Counted from the stretch's first letter, positions 27,224 through 35,786 are shown. The stretch: 64,000 nucleotides of DNA from Mucilaginibacter cryoferens (GCF_014205845.1 NZ_JACHCR010000022.1:62001-126000), one strand, 5' to 3'. The notes: a model not told the origin generated them from the sequence alone. Numbers and translations are program-made.

Positions 27224-27892
27224 ATGATCGATCCAAAAATAGAAGTGGCCTACCAGGCTGCCTTAGAGGCATTTTCTAAATACAACAGCTTTGATGCAAC
27301 GGTATTAACCGGCGATTTCGGCGATGTTTTTTTATCCGACGAAGATTTTTTGACCAAGGTAGATGCTTTGGACGAAGTATTTGACAATAACCCACAGGTT
27401 GAGGTATTGCGTGAAGTGTTTTTTGATCTGCTGATGATCAATTTCTTTAGCGCCGATGTTAAAAAACTGGAAGAAGATTACCTGGATACCCCCGAGTGGG
27501 AAGATATTGAAGAGCAAACACTTGATCGTGGTACCGAGTTGTTAAACCTGTTGCTATACCTTAACGAATGCGAGGATGAAGACATTGAACCAGAGCTGGA
27601 AGACTACCTTAAAGAGTTTTTATTAGTAGATGAAGATGAGTTTCAGGATGAATACCGTATTTATGAGCCTATAATAGCTAACCAGATATTAATGGAAAGC
27701 CCGGTAGAAGAAATTGCTAATATAGCCAACAGCCTGCCCGAAGATTCTGAACTTGCCGAACTATTTTACCCGGTAATGTGCTTTTTCCAAAATGTAGATC
27801 CATCTCCCGAAGCAAAGGCGGTGATAGCCGAGCACGCGTTAGAGGCAGAGTTTGATATGGCTGTTTTAGAGATACTGGTTAATTTTCAATAA
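27224..27892 (+). CDS. Highly acidic conserved hypothetical protein
   Basis: I do not recognise a domain. The 222-residue product is soluble (no signal or membrane segment), about one quarter Asp plus Glu, and predicted to be almost all helical. It follows the dihydroorotase-like gene with 7 bp between, and a DUF4199 gene starts 22 bp on, so it sits in an operon. Its charge suggests a protein-binding or DNA-mimicking surface, but no function can be assigned. Confidence 0.72.
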   Translation: MIDPKIEVAYQAALEAFSKYNSFDATVLTGDFGDVFLSDEDFLTKVDALDEVFDNNPQVEVLREVFFDLLMINFFSADVKKLEEDYLDTPEWEDIEEQTLDRGTELLNLLLYLNECEDEDIEPELEDYLKEFLLVDEDEFQDEYRIYEPIIANQILMESPVEEIANIANSLPEDSELAELFYPVMCFFQNVDPSPEAKAVIAEHALEAEFDMAVLEILVNFQ

Positions 27893-27914
27893 GCGCTAAC
27901 TTAAAATCAAAGCC

Positions 27915-28505
27915 ATGTCAATTGATATGAAGCAATTAAGAATTACCGGCGTTATCTTCGGTTTAGTATTGGGTGTAGCTTTAACTATATTCAGCATTAT
28001 CTCGTTTTATGTTATGATAACTACATCGTCGGTTATTCTGCTGTCGGCTGTGCCTTTTATATTTTCGGTGCTTTTACCTATAGTATTGGTTATTATCCTC
28101 TGTTTTAATTTCAGAAAGAAAATAGGTGGGATTTGGAATTTGCGACAAGCAGCCACCGGGATTTTTATTATGTTTTTTGCTGCCTTTATTGTGCAATTTA
28201 TATTGCGCGATCAGTTGTTTGCCAAGGTTGTAGAACCCAATATGCTCCAAAAAACAGAAAAGGCCATGAGCACTGCTGTGTCATCATTTTTAAAGCAAAG
28301 CAAAGCTAGTCCACAGGATATAGCTAAAAAAATGAACGAAATTAAAGCTCAGTTTGAGGGGCAAAAAGATTTTTCTATCGGAAAACAGATAGAAGGTATG
28401 GGCATTTCCATTATTTTTATGTTTGTATTGGCCATTGTATTTGCAGCTTTTTTTAAAAACGAACAACAGGCATACAGCCCTAATGCTAATGATCCCTCAG
28501 TTTAA
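27915..28505 (+). CDS. DUF4199 membrane protein (first of two)
   Basis: Inner-membrane protein of 196 residues with four hydrophobic helices: three in the first 95 residues and one at about 163-182, with a soluble loop containing K-T-E-K-A-M-S-T-A-V between. The pattern matches the Bacteroidota DUF4199 family, function unknown. It ends an operon closed by the terminator at 28529. A diverged second copy lies 181 bp downstream. Confidence 0.72.
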   Translation: MSIDMKQLRITGVIFGLVLGVALTIFSIISFYVMITTSSVILLSAVPFIFSVLLPIVLVIILCFNFRKKIGGIWNLRQAATGIFIMFFAAFIVQFILRDQLFAKVVEPNMLQKTEKAMSTAVSSFLKQSKASPQDIAKKMNEIKAQFEGQKDFSIGKQIEGMGISIIFMFVLAIVFAAFFKNEQQAYSPNANDPSV

Positions 28506-28528
28506 TTAATATAATTTTATTATATGTT

Positions 28529-28566
28529 ACAGGCCTTTTCCCGTTAGGAAAGGGCCTGTTTTGTTT
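28529..28566 (+). terminator. Rho-independent terminator
   Basis: A 13-bp stem with one G-T pair (28529-28541 with 28547-28559) and a 5-base loop are followed by TTTTG. It lies 24 bp behind the first DUF4199 stop. The ACAGGCC core recurs in the terminator at 29274. Confidence 0.85.
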
Positions 28567-28686
28567 AGTGTTCTTTTTAAATGCGGGTGGGTATTATAAA
28601 AGGCATGCTAAATAAATATGGCTTTACTTAGCCTAATTATAAAATAATAGTTAATTTAGGTAAACAAAAAATAAACCTACAATCTC

Positions 28687-29247
28687 ATGGAAACAAAAAA
28701 AGCAAGTCCTTCTGTTCCCGCAATAAAATGGGCGTTAATTAGCCTGATAGCATCAATAATAATTACTTATGCCTTTCAATTTCTTAATCTGGATATCAAT
28801 TCAAAAATTCGATGGGTTAACTATTTAGTTTTTATTGCTTTTTTGTGCCTTACTCAAAAAGAGTATCGCGACCAGCTTGGCGGTTATATGACATTTGGAG
28901 AGGGTTTTTTGTCAGGGTTTTTATACTCTGTTTTCCTTGGGGCTCTAACCGCCGTATTCACTTACATATATTTTGCAATATTAAGCCCCGATATGATTAG
29001 TAAAATATTGGCAGCATCCGAAGCAAAGCTGAGTTCGGACGGATTATCACCAGAACAGAAAGACCAGGCCATGTCTATGACCAGTAAATTTGTTACAGCA
29101 CCCGTTATGGCGGTTTTTGGTTTTGTTGGGAGCTTAATTATGGGTGCAATAGTTGCGTTGATTGGCGCGGCTATCTTTAAAAAAGAACGCTCGCCATTTG
29201 ATGTTCCCGGATATAATGATCCACAACCCTCAGATTCAACAGTATAA
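28687..29247 (+). CDS. DUF4199 membrane protein (second of two)
   Basis: Protein of 186 residues with four membrane helices, a central G-G-Y-M-T-F-G-E-G-F-L-S-G-F motif typical of DUF4199 and an internal soluble loop of about 40 residues. It looks paralogous to the gene at 27915, but has its own upstream gap and its own terminator, so it is probably expressed separately. Function unknown. Confidence 0.82.
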   Translation: METKKASPSVPAIKWALISLIASIIITYAFQFLNLDINSKIRWVNYLVFIAFLCLTQKEYRDQLGGYMTFGEGFLSGFLYSVFLGALTAVFTYIYFAILSPDMISKILAASEAKLSSDGLSPEQKDQAMSMTSKFVTAPVMAVFGFVGSLIMGAIVALIGAAIFKKERSPFDVPGYNDPQPSDSTV

Positions 29248-29273
29248 AATACAAACTGATCTTATAACAATTC

Positions 29274-29311
29274 AACAGGCCCTTTTCTGATAAAGAGAGG
29301 GCCTGTTTTGA
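29274..29311 (+). terminator. Rho-independent terminator
   Basis: A stem of at least 10 bp (29274-29283 with 29298-29307) is followed by a short T run, 26 bp behind the second DUF4199 gene. Its AACAGGCCC arm copies that of the terminator at 28529. Confidence 0.82.
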
Positions 29312-29456
29312 TTTATAGAGTTTATGCAGAATGTTTTGACGTTTCATCCATTGGCGGTGGAGGCTATTCAAATTGGATGAGTTTGGCATTACTTCGTTCT
29401 TACCTATGGTATATTAAACGCAGACCTATAACCGGCTCTGTATGTTGGTTAAGACT

Positions 29457-29589
29457 CACCCTGTCGAGGCTGCGCCCGACATCCCTCTCTTCAACTTCGT
29501 TGGAAAGAGGGTGTTGACAGATTTAGAATTGAAAACAGACTAAAAAATATTCAATCCCCTCTTTCGGGCGCAGCCGAAGAGAGAGGGTG
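29457..29589. repeat. Imperfect inverted repeat in a 492-bp gene-free gap
   Basis: The gap 29248-29739 has no credible gene; a 69-codon frame at 29308 is not protein-like. It holds two inverted copies of a GGCTGCGCCCGA unit (left 29467-29480, right 29564-29577), each joined to CCCTCTCT tracts, and a hairpin at 29483-29511 (CCCTCT / AGAGGG). This is an intergenic repeat of the kind scattered through Bacteroidota genomes. Confidence 0.62.
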
Positions 29590-29681
29590 AACGAGCGTAG
29601 CAATGTTCGGGTGAGTATTAACCTTGGTTAGTTTACGTCATTCCTCCATTCATAGTCTGCAAGCTTCACAACTCACAAACA

Positions 29682-29716
29682 AAAACAGCCCGAAGACTTA
29701 ATCTCCGGGCTGTTTT
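29682..29716 (-). terminator. Rho-independent terminator after rseP
   Basis: An 11-bp perfect stem (29682-29692 with 29706-29716) ends in a T run when read on the minus strand, 24 bp behind the rseP stop codon. Confidence 0.85.
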
Positions 29717-29739
29717 GATAAATGTAAATAGCTAAAAGC

Positions 29740-31068
29740 TTACTTCTTCATTACCTTATTTACAATGTCGTTTCCAAAAACAAACACCATTAAGGTAACC
29801 AATATCACAAAACCAACTATTTGGGCACGTTCCAAAAACTTGTCGCTTAGTGGTTTACCTTTTATCATTTCGATGATCAGGAATACGGCATGGCCACCAT
29901 CAAGCGCCGGGATAGGCAACAGGTTCATGAGCGCCAATACCATCGATAAAAATCCCACCAGGCCCCAGAAGTGAACCCAATCAATAGTACCACCAAATAA
30001 ATTGGCTATAGCTACCGGTCCGCTTACGGCTTTGTTAAACTTAACATCGCCTTTGAAAATTTTACCCAGGCCTTTAGCGTTATCGGTAAAGGTGCTTATA
30101 GCCCTTGTAGCACCAATAGGGAACGACTCAAAGAAACCGTATTTAATAGTTTTAATTTCGGGGAAATCTTTCTTAGGGCGGAAGAAACCAATGGTCCCAT
30201 CTGCGGTTACATCGGCTTTTATTGGTAAAATGGCATTGTTACGTTTTACGCTTAATTCTACCGTTTTGCCTTTGTTTGCCAAAAGCTGGCTTTGTATCTC
30301 ATCAAAAAATACAACCGGCTGGCCGTTTACAGCCAACACGCTATCGCCTTTTTCAAGTCCTGCTTTTTTAGCATTACCATAAACCGAATCCACCGAAAAT
30401 TTGGTGCGCGGTATACGGCTTATAAACTCTTCGATACCGTGGTCGGCCAAATCATTTAATATGGTATGGGGTACGGTAATTTTTAATGTTTGAGTGCCAC
30501 GCAGTACGGTAAAAACAGTGTTTTCGAGCAATACTTTGGGGCTGGTTAAATCGTCGAAACGTACAACCTGTTTGCCGTTTACAGCAGTAATTTTATCGCC
30601 GGGCAACAGGCCTATTTTTTTACCTACAACACCTGGTACAATACCAAATTTGGCGCTCGCATTAGGAATGTAACTTTCGCCAAAACGAATGGTTAAGATC
30701 CAGAATATTACAATACCTAATATAATGTTAACTGTAACACCACCAAGCATCACAATTAAACGTTGCCAGGCCGGTTTAGACCGGAACTCCCAGGGCTGCG
30801 GCGGACCGGCCATTTGGTCGGTATCCATCGATTCGTCTATCATACCGGCAATTTTAACATAGCCGCCTAAGGGCAGCCAGCCAATACCGTATTCAACACC
30901 TTTATATGTAAATTTAAACAGGCTGATATTCCATGCATCAAAAAACAGGTAAAATTTATCTACTTTAATTCCGAAGGCACGCGCCGTCAAAAAATGACCC
31001 AGCTCGTGCAGAATTATTAAAATTGAAAGACCCAGTACAAGCTGGCCCACCATTATCACTATACTCAT
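29740..31068 (-). CDS. rseP: RseP-type site-2 protease (M50 zinc metalloprotease)
   Basis: Inner-membrane protease of 442 residues that cuts substrates within the membrane, classically anti-sigma factors after a first cut. The zinc site H21-E-L-G-H25 is in the first helix and the third ligand is in L-P-I-P-A-L-D-G-G (Asp390) near the C-terminus. Two PDZ-like segments lie between (G-D-K-I-T-A-V-N-G-K and G-D-S-V-L-A-V-N-G-Q). FecR-type proteins, such as the one at the left edge, are known substrates of this family. The dxr gene lies 16 bp upstream, the common dxr-rseP pairing. Confidence 0.95.
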   Translation of the reverse strand: MSIVIMVGQLVLGLSILIILHELGHFLTARAFGIKVDKFYLFFDAWNISLFKFTYKGVEYGIGWLPLGGYVKIAGMIDESMDTDQMAGPPQPWEFRSKPAWQRLIVMLGGVTVNIILGIVIFWILTIRFGESYIPNASAKFGIVPGVVGKKIGLLPGDKITAVNGKQVVRFDDLTSPKVLLENTVFTVLRGTQTLKITVPHTILNDLADHGIEEFISRIPRTKFSVDSVYGNAKKAGLEKGDSVLAVNGQPVVFFDEIQSQLLANKGKTVELSVKRNNAILPIKADVTADGTIGFFRPKKDFPEIKTIKYGFFESFPIGATRAISTFTDNAKGLGKIFKGDVKFNKAVSGPVAIANLFGGTIDWVHFWGLVGFLSMVLALMNLLPIPALDGGHAVFLIIEMIKGKPLSDKFLERAQIVGFVILVTLMVFVFGNDIVNKVMKK

Positions 31069-31084
31069 TCTATATATTTATCTA

Positions 31085-32323
31085 TTAATAGTGTATTGCC
31101 TTTAACGGCAGTTTTTGTATAAAATTTTGCGCAAATATGCGTGTTTCTTTATCAGTATTCAAATAGTCGGTTAGGGATGGCTGTGCTATATAGTTTATTT
31201 GCTGCATGCATTCCTCAATGAGGTCGCTCATCGCTAAAAAGCCAATGCTGTTATTTAAAAACCCTGCAACAGCTATTTCATTAGCTGCATTAATGATGCA
31301 AGGCATATTACCTCCCTGTTTTAAAGCCGCGTATGCTAAACCAAGATTACGAAAAGTTTCGATGTCCGGTTTTTCGAAAGTAAGGTTAGGGTAGGCCGTA
31401 AAATCAAAACGTTTAAAATCGTTTTGGATGCGGTTGGGGTAAGTGAGCGCGTACTGGATAGGCAGCTTCATATCGGGCAAGCCCATTTGCGCTTTTATTG
31501 ATCCATCCTTAAATTGCACCATAGAGTGGATGATGGATTGCGGATGTACTATCACTTCAATCTTATCGGCCTCTACATCAAACAACCACTTAGCTTCTAT
31601 TACCTCCAGCCCCTTATTCATCAACGATGCCGAATCAATAGTAATTTTGGCACCCATTACCCAGTTGGGATGTTTTAACGCATCCTCGCGTGTTACAGTA
31701 GTCAGCGAACCAAGGCTACGGCCGCGAAACGGCCCACCCGATGCCGTAATGATCAATTTTTCTATCGGATTGGCTTCCTCGCCCGCAAGACACTGGAATA
31801 TGGCCGAATGCTCAGAATCTACAGGTAAAATTTTAACGCCGTGTTGTTTGGCAAGGGCGGTAACAATTTCGCCTGCCACAACCAAAGTTTCTTTATTGGC
31901 CAAGGCAATATCTTTGCCGGCTTTTACAGCGGCAATGGTAGGCTCTAAACCGGCAAAGCCAACCATAGCTGTTAATACAACGGCTATATCCGGATGTGTA
32001 ACGGTATCAATAATAGCCTGATGACCGGCAAGTACTTTTACCGGTAAATGGGCTAACGCTTCTTTAACCTGCAAGTATTTGGTGTTATCACATATAATGG
32101 CGTACTCGGGTACAAATTCTATAGCCTGGCTAATTAGCAGGTCGGCGTTGGTGTGCGCGGTAAGTAAAAATGCCCTGAACAGGTTGCTGCTTCCCTTTAT
32201 CACATCAAGTGTTTGGGTGCCTATGCTGCCTGTTGAGCCAAGTATGGCAATGTTTTTAAGCCCCTCTCTAAATCTCTCCCCGGTAGGGAAAGACTGTTGA
32301 TTTAGTAATTCTTTTTCTATCAT
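31085..32323 (-). CDS. dxr: 1-deoxy-D-xylulose-5-phosphate reductoisomerase
   Basis: Enzyme of the MEP isoprenoid pathway: converts deoxyxylulose phosphate to methylerythritol phosphate with NADPH. The 412-residue product has the nucleotide-binding G-S-T-G-S-I-G, the metal site D-S-E-H-S and the flexible loop region P-H-W-x-M-G. Family N-termini begin right at K-N-I-A-I-L-G-S-T-G; here about 22 residues precede it, and residues 11-22 are encoded by a palindromic repeat at 32260-32294. No start codon exists at the family position, so the protein must start upstream. Cotranscribed with rseP. Confidence 0.95.
   Translation of the reverse strand: MIEKELLNQQSFPTGERFREGLKNIAILGSTGSIGTQTLDVIKGSSNLFRAFLLTAHTNADLLISQAIEFVPEYAIICDNTKYLQVKEALAHLPVKVLAGHQAIIDTVTHPDIAVVLTAMVGFAGLEPTIAAVKAGKDIALANKETLVVAGEIVTALAKQHGVKILPVDSEHSAIFQCLAGEEANPIEKLIITASGGPFRGRSLGSLTTVTREDALKHPNWVMGAKITIDSASLMNKGLEVIEAKWLFDVEADKIEVIVHPQSIIHSMVQFKDGSIKAQMGLPDMKLPIQYALTYPNRIQNDFKRFDFTAYPNLTFEKPDIETFRNLGLAYAALKQGGNMPCIINAANEIAVAGFLNNSIGFLAMSDLIEECMQQINYIAQPSLTDYLNTDKETRIFAQNFIQKLPLKAIHY
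32260..32294. repeat. Palindromic repeat inside the 5' end of dxr
   Basis: A GCCCCTCTCTAAATCTCTCC unit followed by CCGGTAGGG makes part of a C-rich palindrome. Read on the minus strand it codes for S-F-P-T-G-E-R-F-R-E-G-L at residues 11-22 of Dxr, before the conserved domain. Confidence 0.65.
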
Positions 32324-32342
32324 AAATATGATTCTCTCACCG

Positions 32343-33878
32343 CTATGTCCGTTCCCTTCCGGGGAAAGGGTAGGGATAGGGGCTAATATACGGTTTTAAC
32401 CCGTCGGCTATCTTCCTGTCATTGGATAGCCTTGGTACTTTATTCTGCCCCCCTAGTTTTCCTTCCGATCTCATATAATTGATGAACGCGTCTTTTTGCA
32501 GGCTTTGGACTATCAAAGGTTGCAAAATGTTACCCTCAATAAGGTCAAAATAGTAAATATTTTTCTTTTGGAGGGCTTTGTCTACTTTTATGGCAAAAGC
32601 CTGAAGATCGGTTGGTGGTGTGCCAAACTCTACAAACCATTCGTGGTAAGGGAGTTGACCGGTTGATGGGTTAACCTGAGGTGCTACTGTGAACTCAATT
32701 ACATCAACTCCTTCCTCTTTTGCTATGCTCATTAGGGCGTGCTCCACTTCTTCGCCTATCACATGCTCGCCAAAGGCCGATATGTAATGTTTTATACGGC
32801 CAGTTACCAGTATCTTATAAGGATTTTTAGAGATAAACTTAATGGTATCTCCCAAGCTATATCCCCATAAACCGGCGCTGGTATTCATAATAAGCGCATA
32901 ATTTTTTTCCAGTTCCACATCTTTAATATTGATGCGGGTTGGGTTTTCATTAAAATATTCTTCGGATGGGATAAACTCATAAAATATTCCCGAGTTTACC
33001 AATAGCAACAATCCCTTTTCTTTTTGCGAATCCTGGAAAGCTATAAACCCTTCTGATGCAGGATAGGTTTCTATAGAATCGATGTTAAAGCCAATGCTTT
33101 CTTCCATGCGGGCACGGTATGGCTCGTAGTTTACACCGCCGTGTACATATAGCTTAAAGTTGGGGAAAATATCCTTCACCTTTTTGCCTCCGGCTTTTGC
33201 CGAAAGCCTGTCGAAATACATTTGGCACCAGGGTGGGATGCCGCTGATGAGGCGCATATCCTGGTTATAAGTTTCATCTACAATGGCATCAACCTTTTGT
33301 TCCCAATCTTCAATACAATTGGTTTGATAGCTGGGCAGGCGGTTTTTTTGCAGATAGGCAGGCACATGGTGGGCTACAATACCCGAAAGCCTGCCGGTTG
33401 ATACTCCATTTTTTTCGGTTAGAGTAGGACTGCCTTGCAAAAATATCATTTTGCCGTCTACAAAATCGGCATTACCGGTTTCGTGAATATAGCTGAGCAG
33501 TGCGTTGCGGGCAGCCTTAATATGCTGGGGCATGCTCTCTTTCGATATCGGGATATATTTAACACCCGATGTGGTGCCTGATGTTTTAGCCAGATATTTG
33601 GGCTTGCCCGGCCATAGCACGTTTTCTTCGCCTTTTACAACGCGGTCGATGTAAGGGCGCAGGTCTTCGTAATCGTGTATGGGTACGTTACGCTTAAAGT
33701 CTTCGTAATTACTTATCTGCGTAAAGTTGTGCGCTTTACCAAAGGCGGTATCCTTAGCCTGGTAAACCAGATCTGTGAAGGTGTTTTGTTGCAGAGCTAT
33801 CGCGTTTTTACGCAGATGGTTAAGCTCCCTATTTACCAGGGCTGCAAACACTTTGCTCAATGCCGATTTTAACCCCAT
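32343..33878 (-). CDS. GH3-family acyl-adenylate/amido synthetase
   Basis: Protein of 511 residues of the GH3 auxin-responsive family, adenylate-forming enzymes that join a carboxylic acid to an amino acid through an acyl-AMP. Typical segments: T-S-G-T-T-S-G-V-K-Y-I-P (phosphate-binding), Y-P-A-S-E-G-F-I-A-F-Q, L-G-D-T-I-K-F and R-I-K-H-Y-I-S-A-F-G-E. Bacterial members are common in Bacteroidota; substrate is unknown. The last 13 residues (S-P-Y-P-Y-P-F-P-G-R-E-R-T) are encoded by a palindromic repeat and are not family sequence. The dxr gene starts 19 bp downstream. Confidence 0.9.
   Translation of the reverse strand: MGLKSALSKVFAALVNRELNHLRKNAIALQQNTFTDLVYQAKDTAFGKAHNFTQISNYEDFKRNVPIHDYEDLRPYIDRVVKGEENVLWPGKPKYLAKTSGTTSGVKYIPISKESMPQHIKAARNALLSYIHETGNADFVDGKMIFLQGSPTLTEKNGVSTGRLSGIVAHHVPAYLQKNRLPSYQTNCIEDWEQKVDAIVDETYNQDMRLISGIPPWCQMYFDRLSAKAGGKKVKDIFPNFKLYVHGGVNYEPYRARMEESIGFNIDSIETYPASEGFIAFQDSQKEKGLLLLVNSGIFYEFIPSEEYFNENPTRINIKDVELEKNYALIMNTSAGLWGYSLGDTIKFISKNPYKILVTGRIKHYISAFGEHVIGEEVEHALMSIAKEEGVDVIEFTVAPQVNPSTGQLPYHEWFVEFGTPPTDLQAFAIKVDKALQKKNIYYFDLIEGNILQPLIVQSLQKDAFINYMRSEGKLGGQNKVPRLSNDRKIADGLKPYISPYPYPFPGRERT
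32349..32383. repeat. Palindromic repeat inside the 3' end of the GH3-family gene
   Basis: On the minus strand it reads GCCCCTATCCCTACCC then TTTCCCCGGAAGGGAACGG, a C-rich palindrome of the same class as the copy in dxr 55 bp away. It supplies the final residues of the GH3-family protein. Confidence 0.65.
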
Positions 33879-33881
33879 GTG

Positions 33882-34652
33882 TTAGTTGGTTTCAGACAGG
33901 TCGTCGTCTACATCCTGATGGCTGTAAACCAGTTTACGGTAGGTAACCATAATTATTACCTGGATGAAAGGAAAAGTGAGTAAAAACCAGCAATAAAATG
34001 CCAATCTGAATATAAAGCCACCTTTGGCATCAAGGCCGGTAAGATTTATGAGCAAAAAAACGGGTATTAAGGCAACAAAGAGTATTCCTATAATGATGAT
34101 AAATACGCTAAGCGTTTTAAAAAAGTTGTCTTTAGTTATTTCAAAGCTTTGTTTGAGTGATTCTATAGGCATCGAGTCATCGTCAACAATAAAACAGATG
34201 CAGAATATACTGCGCAGACTTATGTATAAGATCAATAATAACTCAATAGTTTGAAAAATACTTTCTAAACCTAATGTACGTTGCGCCAATACATAAAAAA
34301 AGAAGAGTATGGCTACTAAAAACGCCGTTAAAAATCCTATAATCACAAAGTTGAAAGTCATTTTCATAGACGGTAAAATATCTTTAAACTCAAACTCATA
34401 GTACTCTTTATCCATTAGCGTTAATATAAGCTTGTAAAAACTTAGGCCTATATAGCACTGTATAACAAGCTGTATAAAGAAAAAAACGACGGTAGTAAAA
34501 ATATCACCTGCCAGAAAAAAAGTTTTAAAAAAATCAAGTGCCTCATTAATAAACAACGAGATAACTGAGTATACTACCAGTGGAACAAAATTTTTCTTTA
34601 AAATATTCCATGCAGTTTTAATGGTTTCTGCAACAGAAAAAGTGTGGTACAT
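33882..34652 (-). CDS. Hypothetical membrane protein, six helices
   Basis: No family is recognised with certainty. The 256-residue product has six strongly hydrophobic segments, with a conserved-looking loop I-V-D-D-D-S-M-P-I-E-S-L-K-Q-S-F between helices 4 and 5, a pattern seen in DUF975-like and glycerophosphodiester phosphodiesterase membrane-domain proteins. It lies 3 bp upstream of the GH3-family gene and 6 bp downstream of a GT2 gene, so it is in the same operon. Confidence 0.72.
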   Translation of the reverse strand: MYHTFSVAETIKTAWNILKKNFVPLVVYSVISLFINEALDFFKTFFLAGDIFTTVVFFFIQLVIQCYIGLSFYKLILTLMDKEYYEFEFKDILPSMKMTFNFVIIGFLTAFLVAILFFFYVLAQRTLGLESIFQTIELLLILYISLRSIFCICFIVDDDSMPIESLKQSFEITKDNFFKTLSVFIIIIGILFVALIPVFLLINLTGLDAKGGFIFRLAFYCWFLLTFPFIQVIIMVTYRKLVYSHQDVDDDLSETN

Positions 34653-34658
34653 AGGTTG

Positions 34659-35627
34659 TTATGATCTGTTAAAAATTACCCGCTTCCAAAAATCCTGCAT
34701 AAATCCTATCCCGTAGGCTGTAAGTTGAGTGAACGCAGCTATAATGCTCAAAAATGCAATTTTTGCTGATTTATTTTTCCACCACGCGTGAAAAAATATT
34801 AACAAAATGATAACCGCAAGTATAAAGTTACCCAACCAGGCTATTTGCCAGCCCAGGAGGTTAAATATAAGTGTAAAAATAAGGAAGAACGTAAATGCCG
34901 CCGGAAAGAAATGAACCGCTTTTAATTCCTTCGGAAAAAATTTGTAAATGTTGATGCGTGCACGGCCAAAAAAATGCAGCTGCTTAAAAAACTGTACAAA
35001 ATTGGTGCGGCGCTTATGAAAAACAATGGCATCCGGGATAAGCCCTATCTTAAAGCCGGCTGTATGAATCCTGATGCTGTATTCAATGTCTTCGCCTAAA
35101 CGGGTAATAATAAAGCCGCCCACTTTTTCAACCACTTGTCTTGATACACCCATATTAAAGCTGCGCGGATGAAACTGGCCGATGCCTTTTTTATTGCCAC
35201 GGATACCGCCGGTAGTAAAAGGGGAGGTCATGCTATAGCTGATGGCTTTTTGAGTTGGCGTAAATGACGAATGGGCTCCATCCGGGCCGCCGTAAGCATC
35301 CAGGTAGTTGGTGTTTAACGCGTTATTAACTATCTCCAGGTAATTAGCCGGTATCAGGCAATCCGAATCGAAGATGATAAAGTAATCGCCTTTGGCGCGC
35401 TCAAAACCAAAGTTGCGGGTAAAGCCCTGGCCTTCGTTGGCTTTTTTAAAGTATCTAACGTTAAGCTGTTCTGCAAAGCTGTTTACAATAGCTTCGGCAT
35501 CGTTAACAGAACCATCCTCAATTACCAAAACCTCAAAATTCCGGTACGTTTGCAGTACCAGGGTATCCAGCAGTTCTTTAATCTCCTGCGGACGGTTATA
35601 TAAGGGAATGATAATGGAAAAAAACAT
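34659..35627 (-). CDS. GT2 glycosyltransferase with C-terminal membrane helices
   Basis: Family 2 inverting glycosyltransferase of 322 residues. The GT-A fold shows F-S-I-I-I-P-L-Y-N-R at the start, V-I-E-D-G-S, an F-D-S-D-C metal site and G-E-D-I-E-Y-S-I-R in the acceptor region; two or three hydrophobic helices follow (about 240-310), so it is membrane-anchored. A longer frame starts at 35699, but its first 24 residues come from repeat words at 35632 onward; the ATG at 35627 opens family sequence. Sugar and acceptor are unknown. Confidence 0.87.
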   Translation of the reverse strand: MFFSIIIPLYNRPQEIKELLDTLVLQTYRNFEVLVIEDGSVNDAEAIVNSFAEQLNVRYFKKANEGQGFTRNFGFERAKGDYFIIFDSDCLIPANYLEIVNNALNTNYLDAYGGPDGAHSSFTPTQKAISYSMTSPFTTGGIRGNKKGIGQFHPRSFNMGVSRQVVEKVGGFIITRLGEDIEYSIRIHTAGFKIGLIPDAIVFHKRRTNFVQFFKQLHFFGRARINIYKFFPKELKAVHFFPAAFTFFLIFTLIFNLLGWQIAWLGNFILAVIILLIFFHAWWKNKSAKIAFLSIIAAFTQLTAYGIGFMQDFWKRVIFNRS

Positions 35628-35631
35628 AGTT

Positions 35632-35786
35632 TTAGATGTGAGATATGAGATATGGGATTTGAGATAAGGACCGTTTTGGGGCTCATACTTAAATCTCACA
35701 GTTCATATCCAGTTTTTAGATGTGGTATATGGGTTAAAGACGGATTGTTTTTAGTCTCAAATCTCATATCTCACGTCTCAAATCTG
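35632..35786. repeat. Inverted GATATGAGAT word repeats filling the gap
   Basis: Left arm (35632-35666) is AGATGTGAGATATGAGATAT with GGGATTTGAGAT; right arm (35752-35786) is the same words inverted (CTCAAATCTCATATCTCACG). The right arm begins directly after the stop codon of the upstream GT2 gene, the left arm ends a few bases before the start codon of the next. The inner part has further partial copies (35693-35730). Confidence 0.78.

Noticed and set aside
29308..29517. Open frame of 69 codons in the gap behind the second DUF4199 gene
   Set aside because: It overlaps a terminator and inverted repeats, and its product is not protein-like.
35628..35699. N-terminal extension of the GT2 gene
   Set aside because: It is translated repeat sequence upstream of a good family start.
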